Origin: Candidatus Sulfopaludibacter sp. SbA3
GTDB taxonomy: Bacteria > Acidobacteriota > Terriglobia > Bryobacterales > Bryobacteraceae
Direction: 5' to 3'
Assembly (NCBI GenBank): GCA_945900935.1
Contig: CAMDKT010000118.1
Span: 1 to 11,754, forward strand
Length of the DNA stretch: 11,754 nucleotides
Shown here piece by piece: positions 1 to 7,125 of the stretch (positions are counted from its first letter, which is position 1; each line of letters starts with the position of its first letter). Both the position numbers and the translations under genes were made by a program. The notes below the pieces were generated by a model. That model had not been told where the DNA came from. It searched no databases and worked only from the letters and a program-made list of their open reading frames with translations.

Positions 1-918
1 TGGGCGAATCTGCAAGTACCCATCGCCTCGCTGCGCAATGGCTCCGGGCCGACGGTGTTGCTGATGGCCGGTAACCACGGCGACGAATACCCCGGCCAAG
101 TGGCAATTCTGAATCTGTGGCGCGAGCTGCAAACCACCGATATCACCGGCCACCTGATCCTCATCCCCTGCCTAAACCCCCCCGCCGCTCACGCCGCCAC
201 GCGCCTGTCGCCACTCGATGGCAAGAACTTCAACCGCTGCTTTCCCGGCAATCCCCAAGGCACCCCCAGCGAGATCCTGGCCCACTATCTAACCACCGTC
301 CTCTTCCCGCAAGCCGACACCGTCATCGACCTCCACACCGGCGGCCGCAGCCTGACCTTCCTGCCCACCGCGCACATGCATCTGGTGCCCGATCCGGCAC
401 AGCGCCGGGCCATGCTCGCCGCCACGGAAGCATTCCTCACCGATGTCGCGTTCCTCTATGCCGACGTCGCCGGCACCGGCCTGCTGCCCGTCGAGGCCGA
501 AAGCCAGGGCAAGATCGTCATCACCACCGAAATGGGCGGCGGGGAAGTGGTTCCGGCCGCCGTGCACCGGCTCTGTCAACGCGGTCTGCGGAATGTTCTC
601 ATTCATACCGGCGTCCTGAACGGAACCCTGGAAATTCGGAAGCAGCCCGTACGCTGGGTGCAGGCGCTCGACCGGGAAGACTACCGCTTCGCGCCCGAGT
701 CCGGCCTATTTGAGAGCTGCGTCGAGCTCGGGGACGCTGTCAACGAAGGCGATACGCTCGGACGCATCCATTTCCTGGAACGGCCGGGCCGGAAGCCGGT
801 AATCGTGACGGCCCACGCCGCCGGCATGTTGATCGCCGGGCGCGCGCCGTCTATCGTCAAGCAGGGCGATTGCGTCGCCTGCATCGCGCACGATGTGGAC
901 CCCTGGGGACTGGAATGA
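1..918 (+). CDS. Zinc-dependent deacylase, DoeB/aspartoacylase-like (5' partial)
   Basis: The frame is open from the first base, so the start lies upstream of the window; a GTG at position 55 is internal. The visible protein belongs to the succinylglutamate desuccinylase/aspartoacylase family (M14-like zinc amidohydrolases). Zinc-ligand motifs are NHGDE (His and Glu, window codons 26 and 29) and DLHTGG (His, codon 112). The probable catalytic Glu is in TEMGGG (codon 177). Stretches such as FNRCFPG and the C-terminal beta-rich AHAAGM region resemble N-acetyl-diaminobutyrate deacetylase DoeB of ectoine breakdown more than AstE or aspartoacylase. No ectoine genes are visible, so the substrate is unknown, probably an N-acylated amino acid in the cytoplasm. 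About 30-40 N-terminal residues are missing. Its stop overlaps the next gene's ATG (ATGA), suggesting translational coupling. Family is confident; subfamily is tentative. Confidence 0.88.
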   Translation, partial: WANLQVPIASLRNGSGPTVLLMAGNHGDEYPGQVAILNLWRELQTTDITGHLILIPCLNPPAAHAATRLSPLDGKNFNRCFPGNPQGTPSEILAHYLTTVLFPQADTVIDLHTGGRSLTFLPTAHMHLVPDPAQRRAMLAATEAFLTDVAFLYADVAGTGLLPVEAESQGKIVITTEMGGGEVVPAAVHRLCQRGLRNVLIHTGVLNGTLEIRKQPVRWVQALDREDYRFAPESGLFESCVELGDAVNEGDTLGRIHFLERPGRKPVIVTAHAAGMLIAGRAPSIVKQGDCVACIAHDVDPWGLE

Positions 919-2000
919 GACCGCAACAGCTCTTTCTGACCGTTCTGGCAATTGCCGCGCTGGTACTGTGTTACATCATCGTCCAGCCCTTCGCAGGCCC
1001 CATCGTCTCCGCCGGCGCCATGGCTATTCTGTTCTACCCGGTTCACGCCGGGTTGCTCCGCCGTCTGCCGCGCCGCCCTGGTCTCGCCGCCGGTCTCTCG
1101 CTGCTGCTCGTCGTCGCCCTGATCGTGCTTCCCACAGCCTGGATCGTCTCCACGATGTCGGGCGAACTCGCCTCCGCCTACGCGGCCTTGAAAACGAAAA
1201 GCGCGGCCGGCGGCGGGTGGGCGGAATGGATCATCCACGCCGGGTCCGGCCCGCTCGTCTATTTCGGCGTCGATCCGGCCACCGCCGATGATCATTTGCG
1301 CGGCTTTCTCTCCGAACGTATCGAAACAATCAGCGGAACGCTGCTTCGCCTGATCCGGGGAGTTCTCAGCAACGTCGCCTCTTTTCTGTTTAACGCGGTG
1401 ATCGCGCTATTTGTTCTTTTCTTCGTGCTGCGCGACGGCAACCGGCTGCTGACCAAAGCGCGCGAATTCCTGCCGATGGAGCATGTGGTCTTCGATCGCC
1501 TGATCGGCGAAGTCGGGCAAAGCGTGCTGGCCAATGTGTATGGCGTTGGGGCTGTGGCGCTGGTACAGGGAACGCTCACCGGCGTCCTGTTCTATTTCGT
1601 TGGCGTGCATTCCCCGGTACTTTGGGGAGTGATCGCCGGATTCTGCTCCATGATTCCCATCGTTGGCCCACCCGTCGTCTGGATCCCCGTGGCGCTGTCG
1701 TTCGCCATCACGGGCAATTGGGGCGAGGCGGCCATCGTCGCCGCCGTTGGTGCCGGCGTCATCGGCGCCGTGGACAATATTCTGCGCCCCTGGATCATCA
1801 GCGGCCGCGTGCAACTGCACCCGCTACTGGTTTTTATTTCCCTTCTTGGCGGGGCGCAGGCGTTTGGCTTTCTGGGCCTCTTCATCGGTCCCGCCGCCCT
1901 TTCCGTCACCTTTGTCATTTTTGAGTTCCTGAAGCAGGGGCTCGGGCCGAACCTCCCAGGAGAACAGCCCGTTCCGCCCCAGTATCCCCTGGCCTCTTGA
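915..2000 (+). CDS. AI-2E family transporter (PerM/TqsA-like membrane protein)
   Basis: This 361-residue protein starts at the ATG overlapping the upstream TGA; an upstream in-frame ATG at 870 would add 15 unlikely, Arg-rich residues inside the deacylase. It has the family architecture: an N-terminal hydrophobic pair (about residues 8-45), a third helix near 55-80, a hydrophilic domain, then a dense C-terminal block of helices. Family-typical motifs are FFVLRDG near residue 175 and the C-terminal LGGAQAFGFLGLFIGP. Members are inner-membrane exporters or exchangers (autoinducer-2 for TqsA, Na+/H+ antiport claimed for others), so the substrate cannot be given. The last 177 bp are overlapped on the opposite strand by the ModA-like gene, including the codons for the conserved C-terminal motif. 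No terminator is visible at this convergent overlap. Confidence 0.9.
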   Translation: MRPQQLFLTVLAIAALVLCYIIVQPFAGPIVSAGAMAILFYPVHAGLLRRLPRRPGLAAGLSLLLVVALIVLPTAWIVSTMSGELASAYAALKTKSAAGGGWAEWIIHAGSGPLVYFGVDPATADDHLRGFLSERIETISGTLLRLIRGVLSNVASFLFNAVIALFVLFFVLRDGNRLLTKAREFLPMEHVVFDRLIGEVGQSVLANVYGVGAVALVQGTLTGVLFYFVGVHSPVLWGVIAGFCSMIPIVGPPVVWIPVALSFAITGNWGEAAIVAAVGAGVIGAVDNILRPWIISGRVQLHPLLVFISLLGGAQAFGFLGLFIGPAALSVTFVIFEFLKQGLGPNLPGEQPVPPQYPLAS

Positions 2001-2705
2001 GGTTTTCAGAAATGCCAGCAGCGCCGCCGCGGCCGCCGGGTTTTTCGACCCCTTAATGACCACTCCCGCTTGCCGAAGCAACTCCGGAAGCAGGCTGCCG
2101 CCCTTATCGTGCGCCAGCGTCCAGGAGGTAAGCGCGGCGTCCACGTTGCCCGTCGCCGCAAACTGCATCGTCTGCCGAACCGTTTCCGCCAGAATCAGTT
2201 TCGGCTCCACCGCTGCCCACAGACCCGCCTTTTCCAACGCTTCCTTTGCCAGCCGCCCGTAAGGCGCATGGGCCGGATTCGCCATCGCTACCCGCTTCAC
2301 TTCCGGTTTGGCCAGATCCGCCAGTTTGCGAATCGACCCGGACTTGGACCACAATGCCAGCCGCCCAATCGCGTAAATCTGCACCGTGGCGGCGTCGCCA
2401 CGTCCCGCTTGAACCACCTGTCTAACGAAATGTTCATCGGCGGATAAAAAAAGATCGAATGGCGCTCCCTGCTCAATTTGGCGGGCTAACTGGCCCGAAG
2501 AACCGACCGAAACGCGCAGTGTAAGTTTTTGATTTTGCAGAACTTCCCTGGTCAGTTCAGGAATGGCCGGGGCGAGATCAGAGGCGGCGGCGACGAGGAG
2601 ATCCTGGGCGAATAGTTGAGTGCCTCCCACTAAACCCATGGTTGACAAACAAGCACTCAGGTTCCATAATAGTAACGTGCGCAGTCCGGCGCCGGCGCGG
2701 CTCAC
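1824..2705 (-). CDS. modA: ModA-like periplasmic molybdate-binding protein
   Basis: This is the solute-binding component of a molybdate/tungstate-type ABC transporter (293 aa from GTG at 2705). Visible family motifs are AAASDL just after the signal peptide, GSSGQLARQIEQGAPFDLF, NPAHAPYG and GNVDAALTS. The GTG start is chosen because it yields a signal peptide: Arg residues at 3 and 9, a hydrophobic stretch at about 11-28, and cleavage near LFA|QD at 33. The ATG at 2639 would remove the basic n-region and half the hydrophobic core. A GGGGG run lies 6 nt upstream of the GTG. No modB or modC is adjacent. The recognisable domain ends near SWEV; the last ~40 residues are a Lys/Asp/Gly-rich tail antisense to the AI-2E gene, possibly read-through after loss of the native stop. 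Family good; start and tail uncertain. Confidence 0.8.
   Translation of the reverse strand: MSRAGAGLRTLLLWNLSACLSTMGLVGGTQLFAQDLLVAAASDLAPAIPELTREVLQNQKLTLRVSVGSSGQLARQIEQGAPFDLFLSADEHFVRQVVQAGRGDAATVQIYAIGRLALWSKSGSIRKLADLAKPEVKRVAMANPAHAPYGRLAKEALEKAGLWAAVEPKLILAETVRQTMQFAATGNVDAALTSWTLAHDKGGSLLPELLRQAGVVIKGSKNPAAAAALLAFLKTSRGQGILGRNGLFSWEVRPEPLLQELKNDKGDGKGGGTDEEAQKAKRLRPAKKGNKNQ
2641..2661 (+). promoter_or_regulatory. HAIR-like HspR operator (candidate)
   Basis: GTTGACA-N7-ACTCAGG matches the actinobacterial HAIR consensus CTTGAGT-N7-ACTCAAG in 4 of 7 left-half and 6 of 7 right-half positions, with the exact 7-nt spacer. It covers the whole -35 hexamer, where bound repressor would block RNA polymerase. 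The operon's last gene encodes an HspR homologue. The left half is weak because it coincides with the -35 sequence, so this is a plausible but unproven site. Confidence 0.5.
2642..2670 (+). promoter_or_regulatory. Sigma70-type promoter of dnaK operon
   Basis: TTGACA (2642-2647) and CATAAT (2665-2670) are separated by exactly 17 bp, a near-consensus housekeeping promoter. It predicts a start near 2677 and a leader of about 70 nt before the dnaK ATG, which has an AAGAGG Shine-Dalgarno at 2737-2742. The promoter lies inside the N-terminal codons of the divergent modA gene. No sigma32-type sequence is seen, which fits repressor-controlled heat-shock regulation. Confidence 0.75.
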
Positions 2706-2747
2706 TGGAGCCCCCGCCGCGAGCGCGAAATTTTCAAAGAGGTTTTT

Positions 2748-4679
2748 ATGAGCAAAATCATCGGTATCGATCTTGGCACCACCAATTCCGTGGTTGCCGT
2801 CATGGAAAGCGGCAATGCCGTCGTCATCGCCAATCAGGAAGGTGGCCGTACGACCCCTTCGATTACGGCCTTCGCCAAGAACGGAGACCGGCTCGTTGGA
2901 CAGGTCGCCAAGCGCCAATCCGTCACCAACCCCGAGAATACCATTTACTCGATCAAGCGCTTCATGGGCCGCCGTTTCAACGAAATCGCCGACGAGATGA
3001 AGCTGGTTCCCTACAAAGTTGTGCCTGGCGAGAACGGCGACGCGCGGGTGGAGATCCAGGGGAAGCGCTACGCACCGCCGGAGATTTCGTCCATGGTTTT
3101 GGGCAAGTTGAAGGAAGCGGCCGAGGCCTATCTGGGCGAGAAGGTGACGAAAGCCGTTATCACGGTGCCCGCGTATTTTAACGACGCCCAGCGGCAGGCG
3201 ACCAAGGATGCGGGGCAGATCGCGGGCCTGGAAGTGATGCGCATCATCAATGAGCCGACGGCCGCGGCGCTCGCCTACGGCTTGGACAAGAAGAAGGACG
3301 AGACCATCGCCGTATTCGATTTCGGGGGCGGCACGTTCGACGTTTCCATTCTGGAAGTAGGCGATGGCGTGGTGGAAGTGAAGGCCACCGATGGCGACAC
3401 GCATCTGGGCGGCGACAACATTGACGATCGGTTGATGGAATGGATCATCGCCGACTTCAAGAAGGAAAACGGCATCGATCTGTCGCAGGACAACATGGCC
3501 CGGCAGCGGCTGAAGGAAGCCGCCGAGAAGGCCAAGATTGAGCTTTCGACGCTGCTCGAAACCGAAGTAAATCTGCCGTTCATCACGGCGGACGCCACCG
3601 GTCCGAAGCACTTGGTGATGAAGCTCACGCGGATGCGGTTTGAACAGATGGTCGACGACATTCTGGCCCGCGCGATGGAACCCTGTAAGCGCGCGATGAC
3701 GAACGCCAAGGTAACGCCCACGCAGATTGACGAAGTGGTGCTGGTGGGCGGTTCGACGCGTATTCCGAAGGTACAGCAGATGGTGCGGGACCTGTTCGGC
3801 AAGGAGCCGAACCGCACTGTGAATCCGGACGAAGTGGTGGCGGTTGGCGCCGCGGTCCAGGGGGGAGTGCTGGGCGGAGAAGTGAAGGATGTACTGCTGC
3901 TCGACGTCACGCCTCTTTCGCTGGGAATCGAAACCTTGGGCGGCGTCTTCACGAAGATGATCGAGGCCAATACGACCATCCCGACGCGCCGGAGCGAGAC
4001 TTTTTCGACGGCCAGCGACAGCCAGCCGTCCGTTGAGATCAAGGTATACCAGGGCGAACGCGCGATGGCCGCCGATAACCGGTCGCTGGGCGTCTTCCAA
4101 CTCGCTAACATTCCGCCCGCTCCGCGCGGCGTGCCGCAGATCGATGTCACTTTCGACATCGACGCCAACGGTATTCTGAACGTCACGGCGAAGGACAAAG
4201 CGACCAAAAACGAACAGAAGATCACCATCACCTCTTCCTCCGGGCTGAGCAAGGACGAAGTGGAAAAGATGTCGCGCGAGGCCAAGGAAAACGCCTCCGG
4301 CGACCAGAAGCGCAAGGACGGCGTGGAAGCCCGCAACCGCATTGACGGTCTGATCTACAGTGTGGAAAAGACGCTGAAAGATCACCGCGACAAGGTGAGC
4401 GAGGACGAAGCCAAGGCCGTGGAAGTGGCGCTGGAAGAGGCCCGCAAGGCTCGCGACGAAGGGTCGCTGGAAGCCATCAACACCGCCGTCGATAAACTCA
4501 CAGCCTCCAGTCACAAACTGGCCGAAATGATGTACAAATCGACGCAGGGCGGCGCGGCGGGACCGGGACCGGGACCGGAAGCCAATGGGGCCGGCGATCC
4601 GCCGCCGCCCGAAGGAGCAAAGAGGGATGAAGTTGTGGACGCCGAGTTTGTCGATGTCGATGACAAAGGCAAGAAGTAA
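2748..4679 (+). CDS. dnaK: Molecular chaperone DnaK (Hsp70)
   Basis: A full-length 643-residue Hsp70 that binds exposed hydrophobic peptides in an ATP-dependent cycle in the cytoplasm. The ATPase domain (about 1-385) shows the phosphate-1 loop IGIDLGTTNS near residues 5-14, VPAYFNDAQRQATKDAG, the phosphate-2 motif FDFGGGTFDVS and the adenosine motif VLVGGSTRIPKV. The linker VLLLDVTPLSLGIETLGG leads into the substrate-binding domain, followed by a helical lid, a Gly/Pro-rich stretch and a typical bacterial DnaK tail (DEVVDAEFVDVDD). The start is supported by AAGAGG 5 nt upstream of the ATG. It heads an operon with dnaJ and hspR; grpE, needed for nucleotide exchange, is not in the window. Divergent from modA with only 42 bp between start codons. 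Confidence 0.98.
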   Translation: MSKIIGIDLGTTNSVVAVMESGNAVVIANQEGGRTTPSITAFAKNGDRLVGQVAKRQSVTNPENTIYSIKRFMGRRFNEIADEMKLVPYKVVPGENGDARVEIQGKRYAPPEISSMVLGKLKEAAEAYLGEKVTKAVITVPAYFNDAQRQATKDAGQIAGLEVMRIINEPTAAALAYGLDKKKDETIAVFDFGGGTFDVSILEVGDGVVEVKATDGDTHLGGDNIDDRLMEWIIADFKKENGIDLSQDNMARQRLKEAAEKAKIELSTLLETEVNLPFITADATGPKHLVMKLTRMRFEQMVDDILARAMEPCKRAMTNAKVTPTQIDEVVLVGGSTRIPKVQQMVRDLFGKEPNRTVNPDEVVAVGAAVQGGVLGGEVKDVLLLDVTPLSLGIETLGGVFTKMIEANTTIPTRRSETFSTASDSQPSVEIKVYQGERAMAADNRSLGVFQLANIPPAPRGVPQIDVTFDIDANGILNVTAKDKATKNEQKITITSSSGLSKDEVEKMSREAKENASGDQKRKDGVEARNRIDGLIYSVEKTLKDHRDKVSEDEAKAVEVALEEARKARDEGSLEAINTAVDKLTASSHKLAEMMYKSTQGGAAGPGPGPEANGAGDPPPPEGAKRDEVVDAEFVDVDDKGKK

Positions 4680-4692
4680 GTAGCGTTTCATG

Positions 4693-4714
4693 GGGCCGTT
4701 CCGGCGGCCCTTTT
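4693..4714 (+). terminator. GC hairpin with T-tract between dnaK and dnaJ (attenuator-like)
   Basis: GGGCCG (4693-4698) pairs perfectly with CGGCCC (4705-4710) across a 6-nt loop and is followed by TTTT. This is a short intrinsic-terminator-like structure in the 45-bp dnaK-dnaJ gap. The short T-tract suggests partial termination, mRNA 3'-end stabilisation or processing that would keep DnaK above DnaJ, rather than full termination. The dnaJ Shine-Dalgarno (AGGA, 4715-4718) starts right after the T-tract. Confidence 0.5.
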
Positions 4715-4724
4715 AGGAACCTCT

Positions 4725-5915
4725 ATGGCCCAGCGGAAGGACTACTACGAAACCCTCGGCGTCAGCCGGGACGCCTCGCCGGATGACATCCGCAAGGCGT
4801 ACCGGAAATTGGCCCGGAAGTATCATCCGGATCTGAACCCCGGCGACAAAGCGGCTGAAGATAAATTCAAATCCGTCTCGGAAGCCAACGACATTTTGGG
4901 CGACGAAAAGAAGCGCAAGATGTTTGACCAGGTGGGTTTTTATTCCGACAGCGGCGCTCCCGGTAGCGCTCCCGGCCCCGGCGGCCCCGGCATGGGATTC
5001 GGCGGATTCGATTTTTCCGATTTTCTGAACCAGCACCAGACGCCCGGCAGCGGTGGTCGGCGGCGCGCCCCGAATCCAGAGGCAAGCCCCGCTGCCGGCG
5101 GCGGATTCCGCGATATTTTCAGCCAATTTTTCGGTCAACGCGGCCAGGGCGGCCCGCAGACCCATGAACCCGAAAAGGGCTCCGACCTCGAATACACGCT
5201 CAACATCGACTTCTGGCAATCCATCAAAGGCACGCAAGCCCGGATGAATATTTCCCGTCAGGATGCCTGTACAACCTGTTACGGCAGCGGCGCCGGTTCC
5301 GGCGGTACCATTACGTGCCCGGAATGTTCCGGTACCGGGAACGTCACGCAGATGGCCGGTGCCATGCGCTTCACTCTGAACTGCCCTCGCTGCAACGGGA
5401 CGGGCAAATTGCAGAGCGCCTGCCCGGCTTGCAACGGCGAAGGCCGCATGGCGCGGATGGACTATGTCGACACGCGTATTCCGCCGGGCGTCTCCAACGG
5501 CACGCGGATGCGAATCGCCGGAAAAGGCAATGCCGGCCTGGGTGGCGGTTCCCCCGGCGATTTGTACATCAATATCCGTGTCGCCGAACACCCGTTTTTT
5601 GACCGCGACGGCGACAATATTGAGATCACCGTCCCGGTCTCGGTCCCTGAAGCCGCGCTCGGGGCCAAGATCGAAGTCCCCACCATCGACGGTCGCGCGC
5701 TGTTGAAAATCCCCATGGGCACGCAGAACGGGCAGAAGTTCCGCCTCCGCGAGAAGGGTGTTCCTAACGCCCGGAAGGAAACGCGCGGCGACCAAATTGT
5801 TCAGATCACCGTTCAACCGCCCAAGGCCAACGACGAGCGAACGCGCGAACTGCTTCGAGAACTGGCCGAGTTGCACCCGGAGGATCCGCGCGCGGAGATG
5901 TGGGGCAAGGTATAA
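4725..5915 (+). CDS. dnaJ: Co-chaperone DnaJ (Hsp40, type I)
   Basis: A 396-residue class A J-protein that delivers substrates to DnaK and stimulates its ATPase. It has an N-terminal J domain (about 5-70) with the essential HPD at 34-36 and a Gly/Phe-rich linker (about 75-145, longer and more Pro/Ala-rich than in E. coli). All four zinc-binding CxxCxGxG repeats are intact (CTTCYGSG, CPECSGTG, CPRCNGTG, CPACNGEG), followed by the C-terminal substrate-binding domains with DLYINIRVAEHPFFDRDGDN. AGGA lies 6 nt upstream of the ATG. The stop is directly followed by the hspR ATG with no gap, so the two are almost certainly co-translated. Confidence 0.97.
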   Translation: MAQRKDYYETLGVSRDASPDDIRKAYRKLARKYHPDLNPGDKAAEDKFKSVSEANDILGDEKKRKMFDQVGFYSDSGAPGSAPGPGGPGMGFGGFDFSDFLNQHQTPGSGGRRRAPNPEASPAAGGGFRDIFSQFFGQRGQGGPQTHEPEKGSDLEYTLNIDFWQSIKGTQARMNISRQDACTTCYGSGAGSGGTITCPECSGTGNVTQMAGAMRFTLNCPRCNGTGKLQSACPACNGEGRMARMDYVDTRIPPGVSNGTRMRIAGKGNAGLGGGSPGDLYINIRVAEHPFFDRDGDNIEITVPVSVPEAALGAKIEVPTIDGRALLKIPMGTQNGQKFRLREKGVPNARKETRGDQIVQITVQPPKANDERTRELLRELAELHPEDPRAEMWGKV

Positions 5916-6329
<414 letters not shown>

Positions 6330-6371
6330 TGCCAATACCGTTCATTTAGAGTTGCCGCGATCAATGATCGG

Positions 6372-6442
6372 GTCGAGTGACAGCGATTGCGCCCCGCCAC
6401 CCGCTCATACCACCGGACGTGCGGTTTTCCGCATCCGGCGGT
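6372..6442 (-). mobile_element. Group II intron 3' relic (domain V and possible domain VI)
   Basis: On the minus strand, 6442-6409 folds as a canonical 34-nt domain V. It has a 9-bp lower helix, a 2-nt bulge (CG) on the 3' side, a 5-bp upper helix and an AAAA tetraloop. The CGC catalytic triad contains the expected G.U wobble. A weak hairpin (GTG/CAC plus GCG/CGC, 6400-6377) and a TCACTCGAC sequence ending near 6372 could be domain VI and the intron 3' end. No reverse-transcriptase/maturase frame is found on the minus strand above it, so this is a remnant or an ORF-less intron whose 5' end is not recognised. Domain V is well supported; the boundaries are not. Confidence 0.68.
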
Positions 6443-6623
6443 TGAAGCACGCGCTTTAGCAACCCGCTAGATCCGATGGCATCAGAAAGCCATGACGTCG
6501 AAGTTTCCCGTACGACAACGCGGCTTGTAAACTACCGGTCCTGGCCAAATGCCAGGCTCCCCGGTGTCTCCGCGCCACCCCGCGCATGCGTCCCCGCGGC
6601 CCAAGGCTTCGCAGTCCTTCGGC
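6443..6623. other. Non-coding stretch between intron relic and IS-like repeats
   Basis: No convincing gene on either strand. A small hairpin (ATGGC at 6476-6480 with a downstream GCCAT) is visible. Read on the minus strand this may be residual group II intron or intron-ORF sequence leading into domain V, since the minus-strand frame here gives a Gly/Pro/Trp-rich peptide resembling sequence often found ahead of intron reverse transcriptases. That resemblance is from memory and weak. Confidence 0.3.
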
Positions 6624-6666
6624 GCTCTCCAAAAATTACCCATTTGTGCTCTCCAAAAGTGACCCA
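6624..6666. repeat. Paired 19-bp repeats, IS21-like terminus
   Basis: Two copies of a 19-bp unit, GCTCTCCAAAAATTACCCA (6624-6642) and GCTCTCCAAAAGTGACCCA (6648-6666), repeat with a 24-bp period and two mismatches. Read on the minus strand they are TGGGTCAC-TTTTGGAGAGC units just inside a TGTG-beginning end. Spaced multiple repeats of TGGGTCAnTTTT type are characteristic of IS21-family termini. The sequence differs from the IS21-type end at 10806, so it derives from another element. No matching istA/istB is adjacent, so it is an orphan end. Confidence 0.5.
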
Positions 6667-6713
6667 CACAAAGAACACGATTTGCCGCTTGCGTGCGCTT
6701 GTTAGAATTTTCC

Positions 6714-6742
6714 TTGCGCTCAGGCATTGGCTAGGCTACACT
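6714..6742 (+). promoter_or_regulatory. Candidate sigma70 promoter
   Basis: TTGCGC (6714-6719) and TACACT (6737-6742) are spaced by exactly 17 bp and point toward the two-gene cassette. If used, the transcript would have a leader of almost 380 nt before the ATG at 7126, which is long, so another promoter nearer the gene may exist. Confidence 0.35.
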
Positions 6743-6781
6743 ATTTTCGTATTGCAACAATCGCGCTGCCGTCAGCCGTGT

Positions 6782-6804
6782 TTGACCCGAGTATCACCGG
6801 TCAA
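6782..6804. repeat. Inverted repeat TTGACC-N11-GGTCAA, possible operator
   Basis: A perfect 6-bp inverted repeat with an 11-nt spacer lies 40 bp downstream of the candidate promoter -10. Its right half sits inside TCACCGGTCA (6794-6803), a decamer repeated exactly at 6908-6917. Spacing suits a dimeric regulator, but no regulator gene is adjacent. Confidence 0.3.
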
Positions 6805-7125
6805 TTCTGAAGTAGACTTACACCCCGTAGTAAACTTGTGTTTTTGAATTTCGATTTACCTGCCTCAAAGCACACGGGCAGATATCGGCATAATAGATCG
6901 GCGGCTGTCACCGGTCACCAGTGAACTTAGTTTTCCGGCCAACAGACGGGAGCGGGCAGCGGCAAAATCGTCGATCCAGTAAGCTGGCGTTCTCCCTACC
7001 GAAGGCGAGGTTCCTCCCAACTTACTTAGGCCAGAGTGAGGAGGACGAGAAAGTCAATGAAAACCGCTACACCGGATTCTGGACGAAGCGCGGGTCAATA
7101 CCACGAATTAAGAAAAGGAAGAAAT

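Larger units (their letters stand above)
6671..7125. other. Intergenic region upstream of the cassette
   Basis: About 450 bp without a supported gene. Open frames here (for example one starting near 6921) have no ribosome binding site, no recognisable motif and atypical composition. The stretch is visibly more A/T-rich than the heat-shock operon and contains the candidate promoter at 6714-6742, the inverted repeat at 6782-6804 and two copies of TCACCGGTCA (6794-6803 and 6908-6917). It is probably the control region of the two downstream genes. Confidence 0.5.

Noticed and set aside
2651..2676. CIRCE element (HrcA operator) at the dnaK promoter
   Set aside because: Only a GCACTC half is present (2653-2658); the required GAGTGC half after 9 nt is absent, and the operon encodes HspR rather than HrcA.
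2706..4691. Very long minus-strand open frame upstream of and continuous with modA
   Set aside because: It is antisense to dnaK, its translation has no domain and is rich in His/Arg/Leu as expected from antisense of a GC-rich gene. Only the part from 2705 downward is ModA.
6476..6847. Open frames on both strands across the mobile-DNA junction
   Set aside because: They span intron and IS-like repeats, lack ribosome binding sites, and show no reverse transcriptase or transposase motif.
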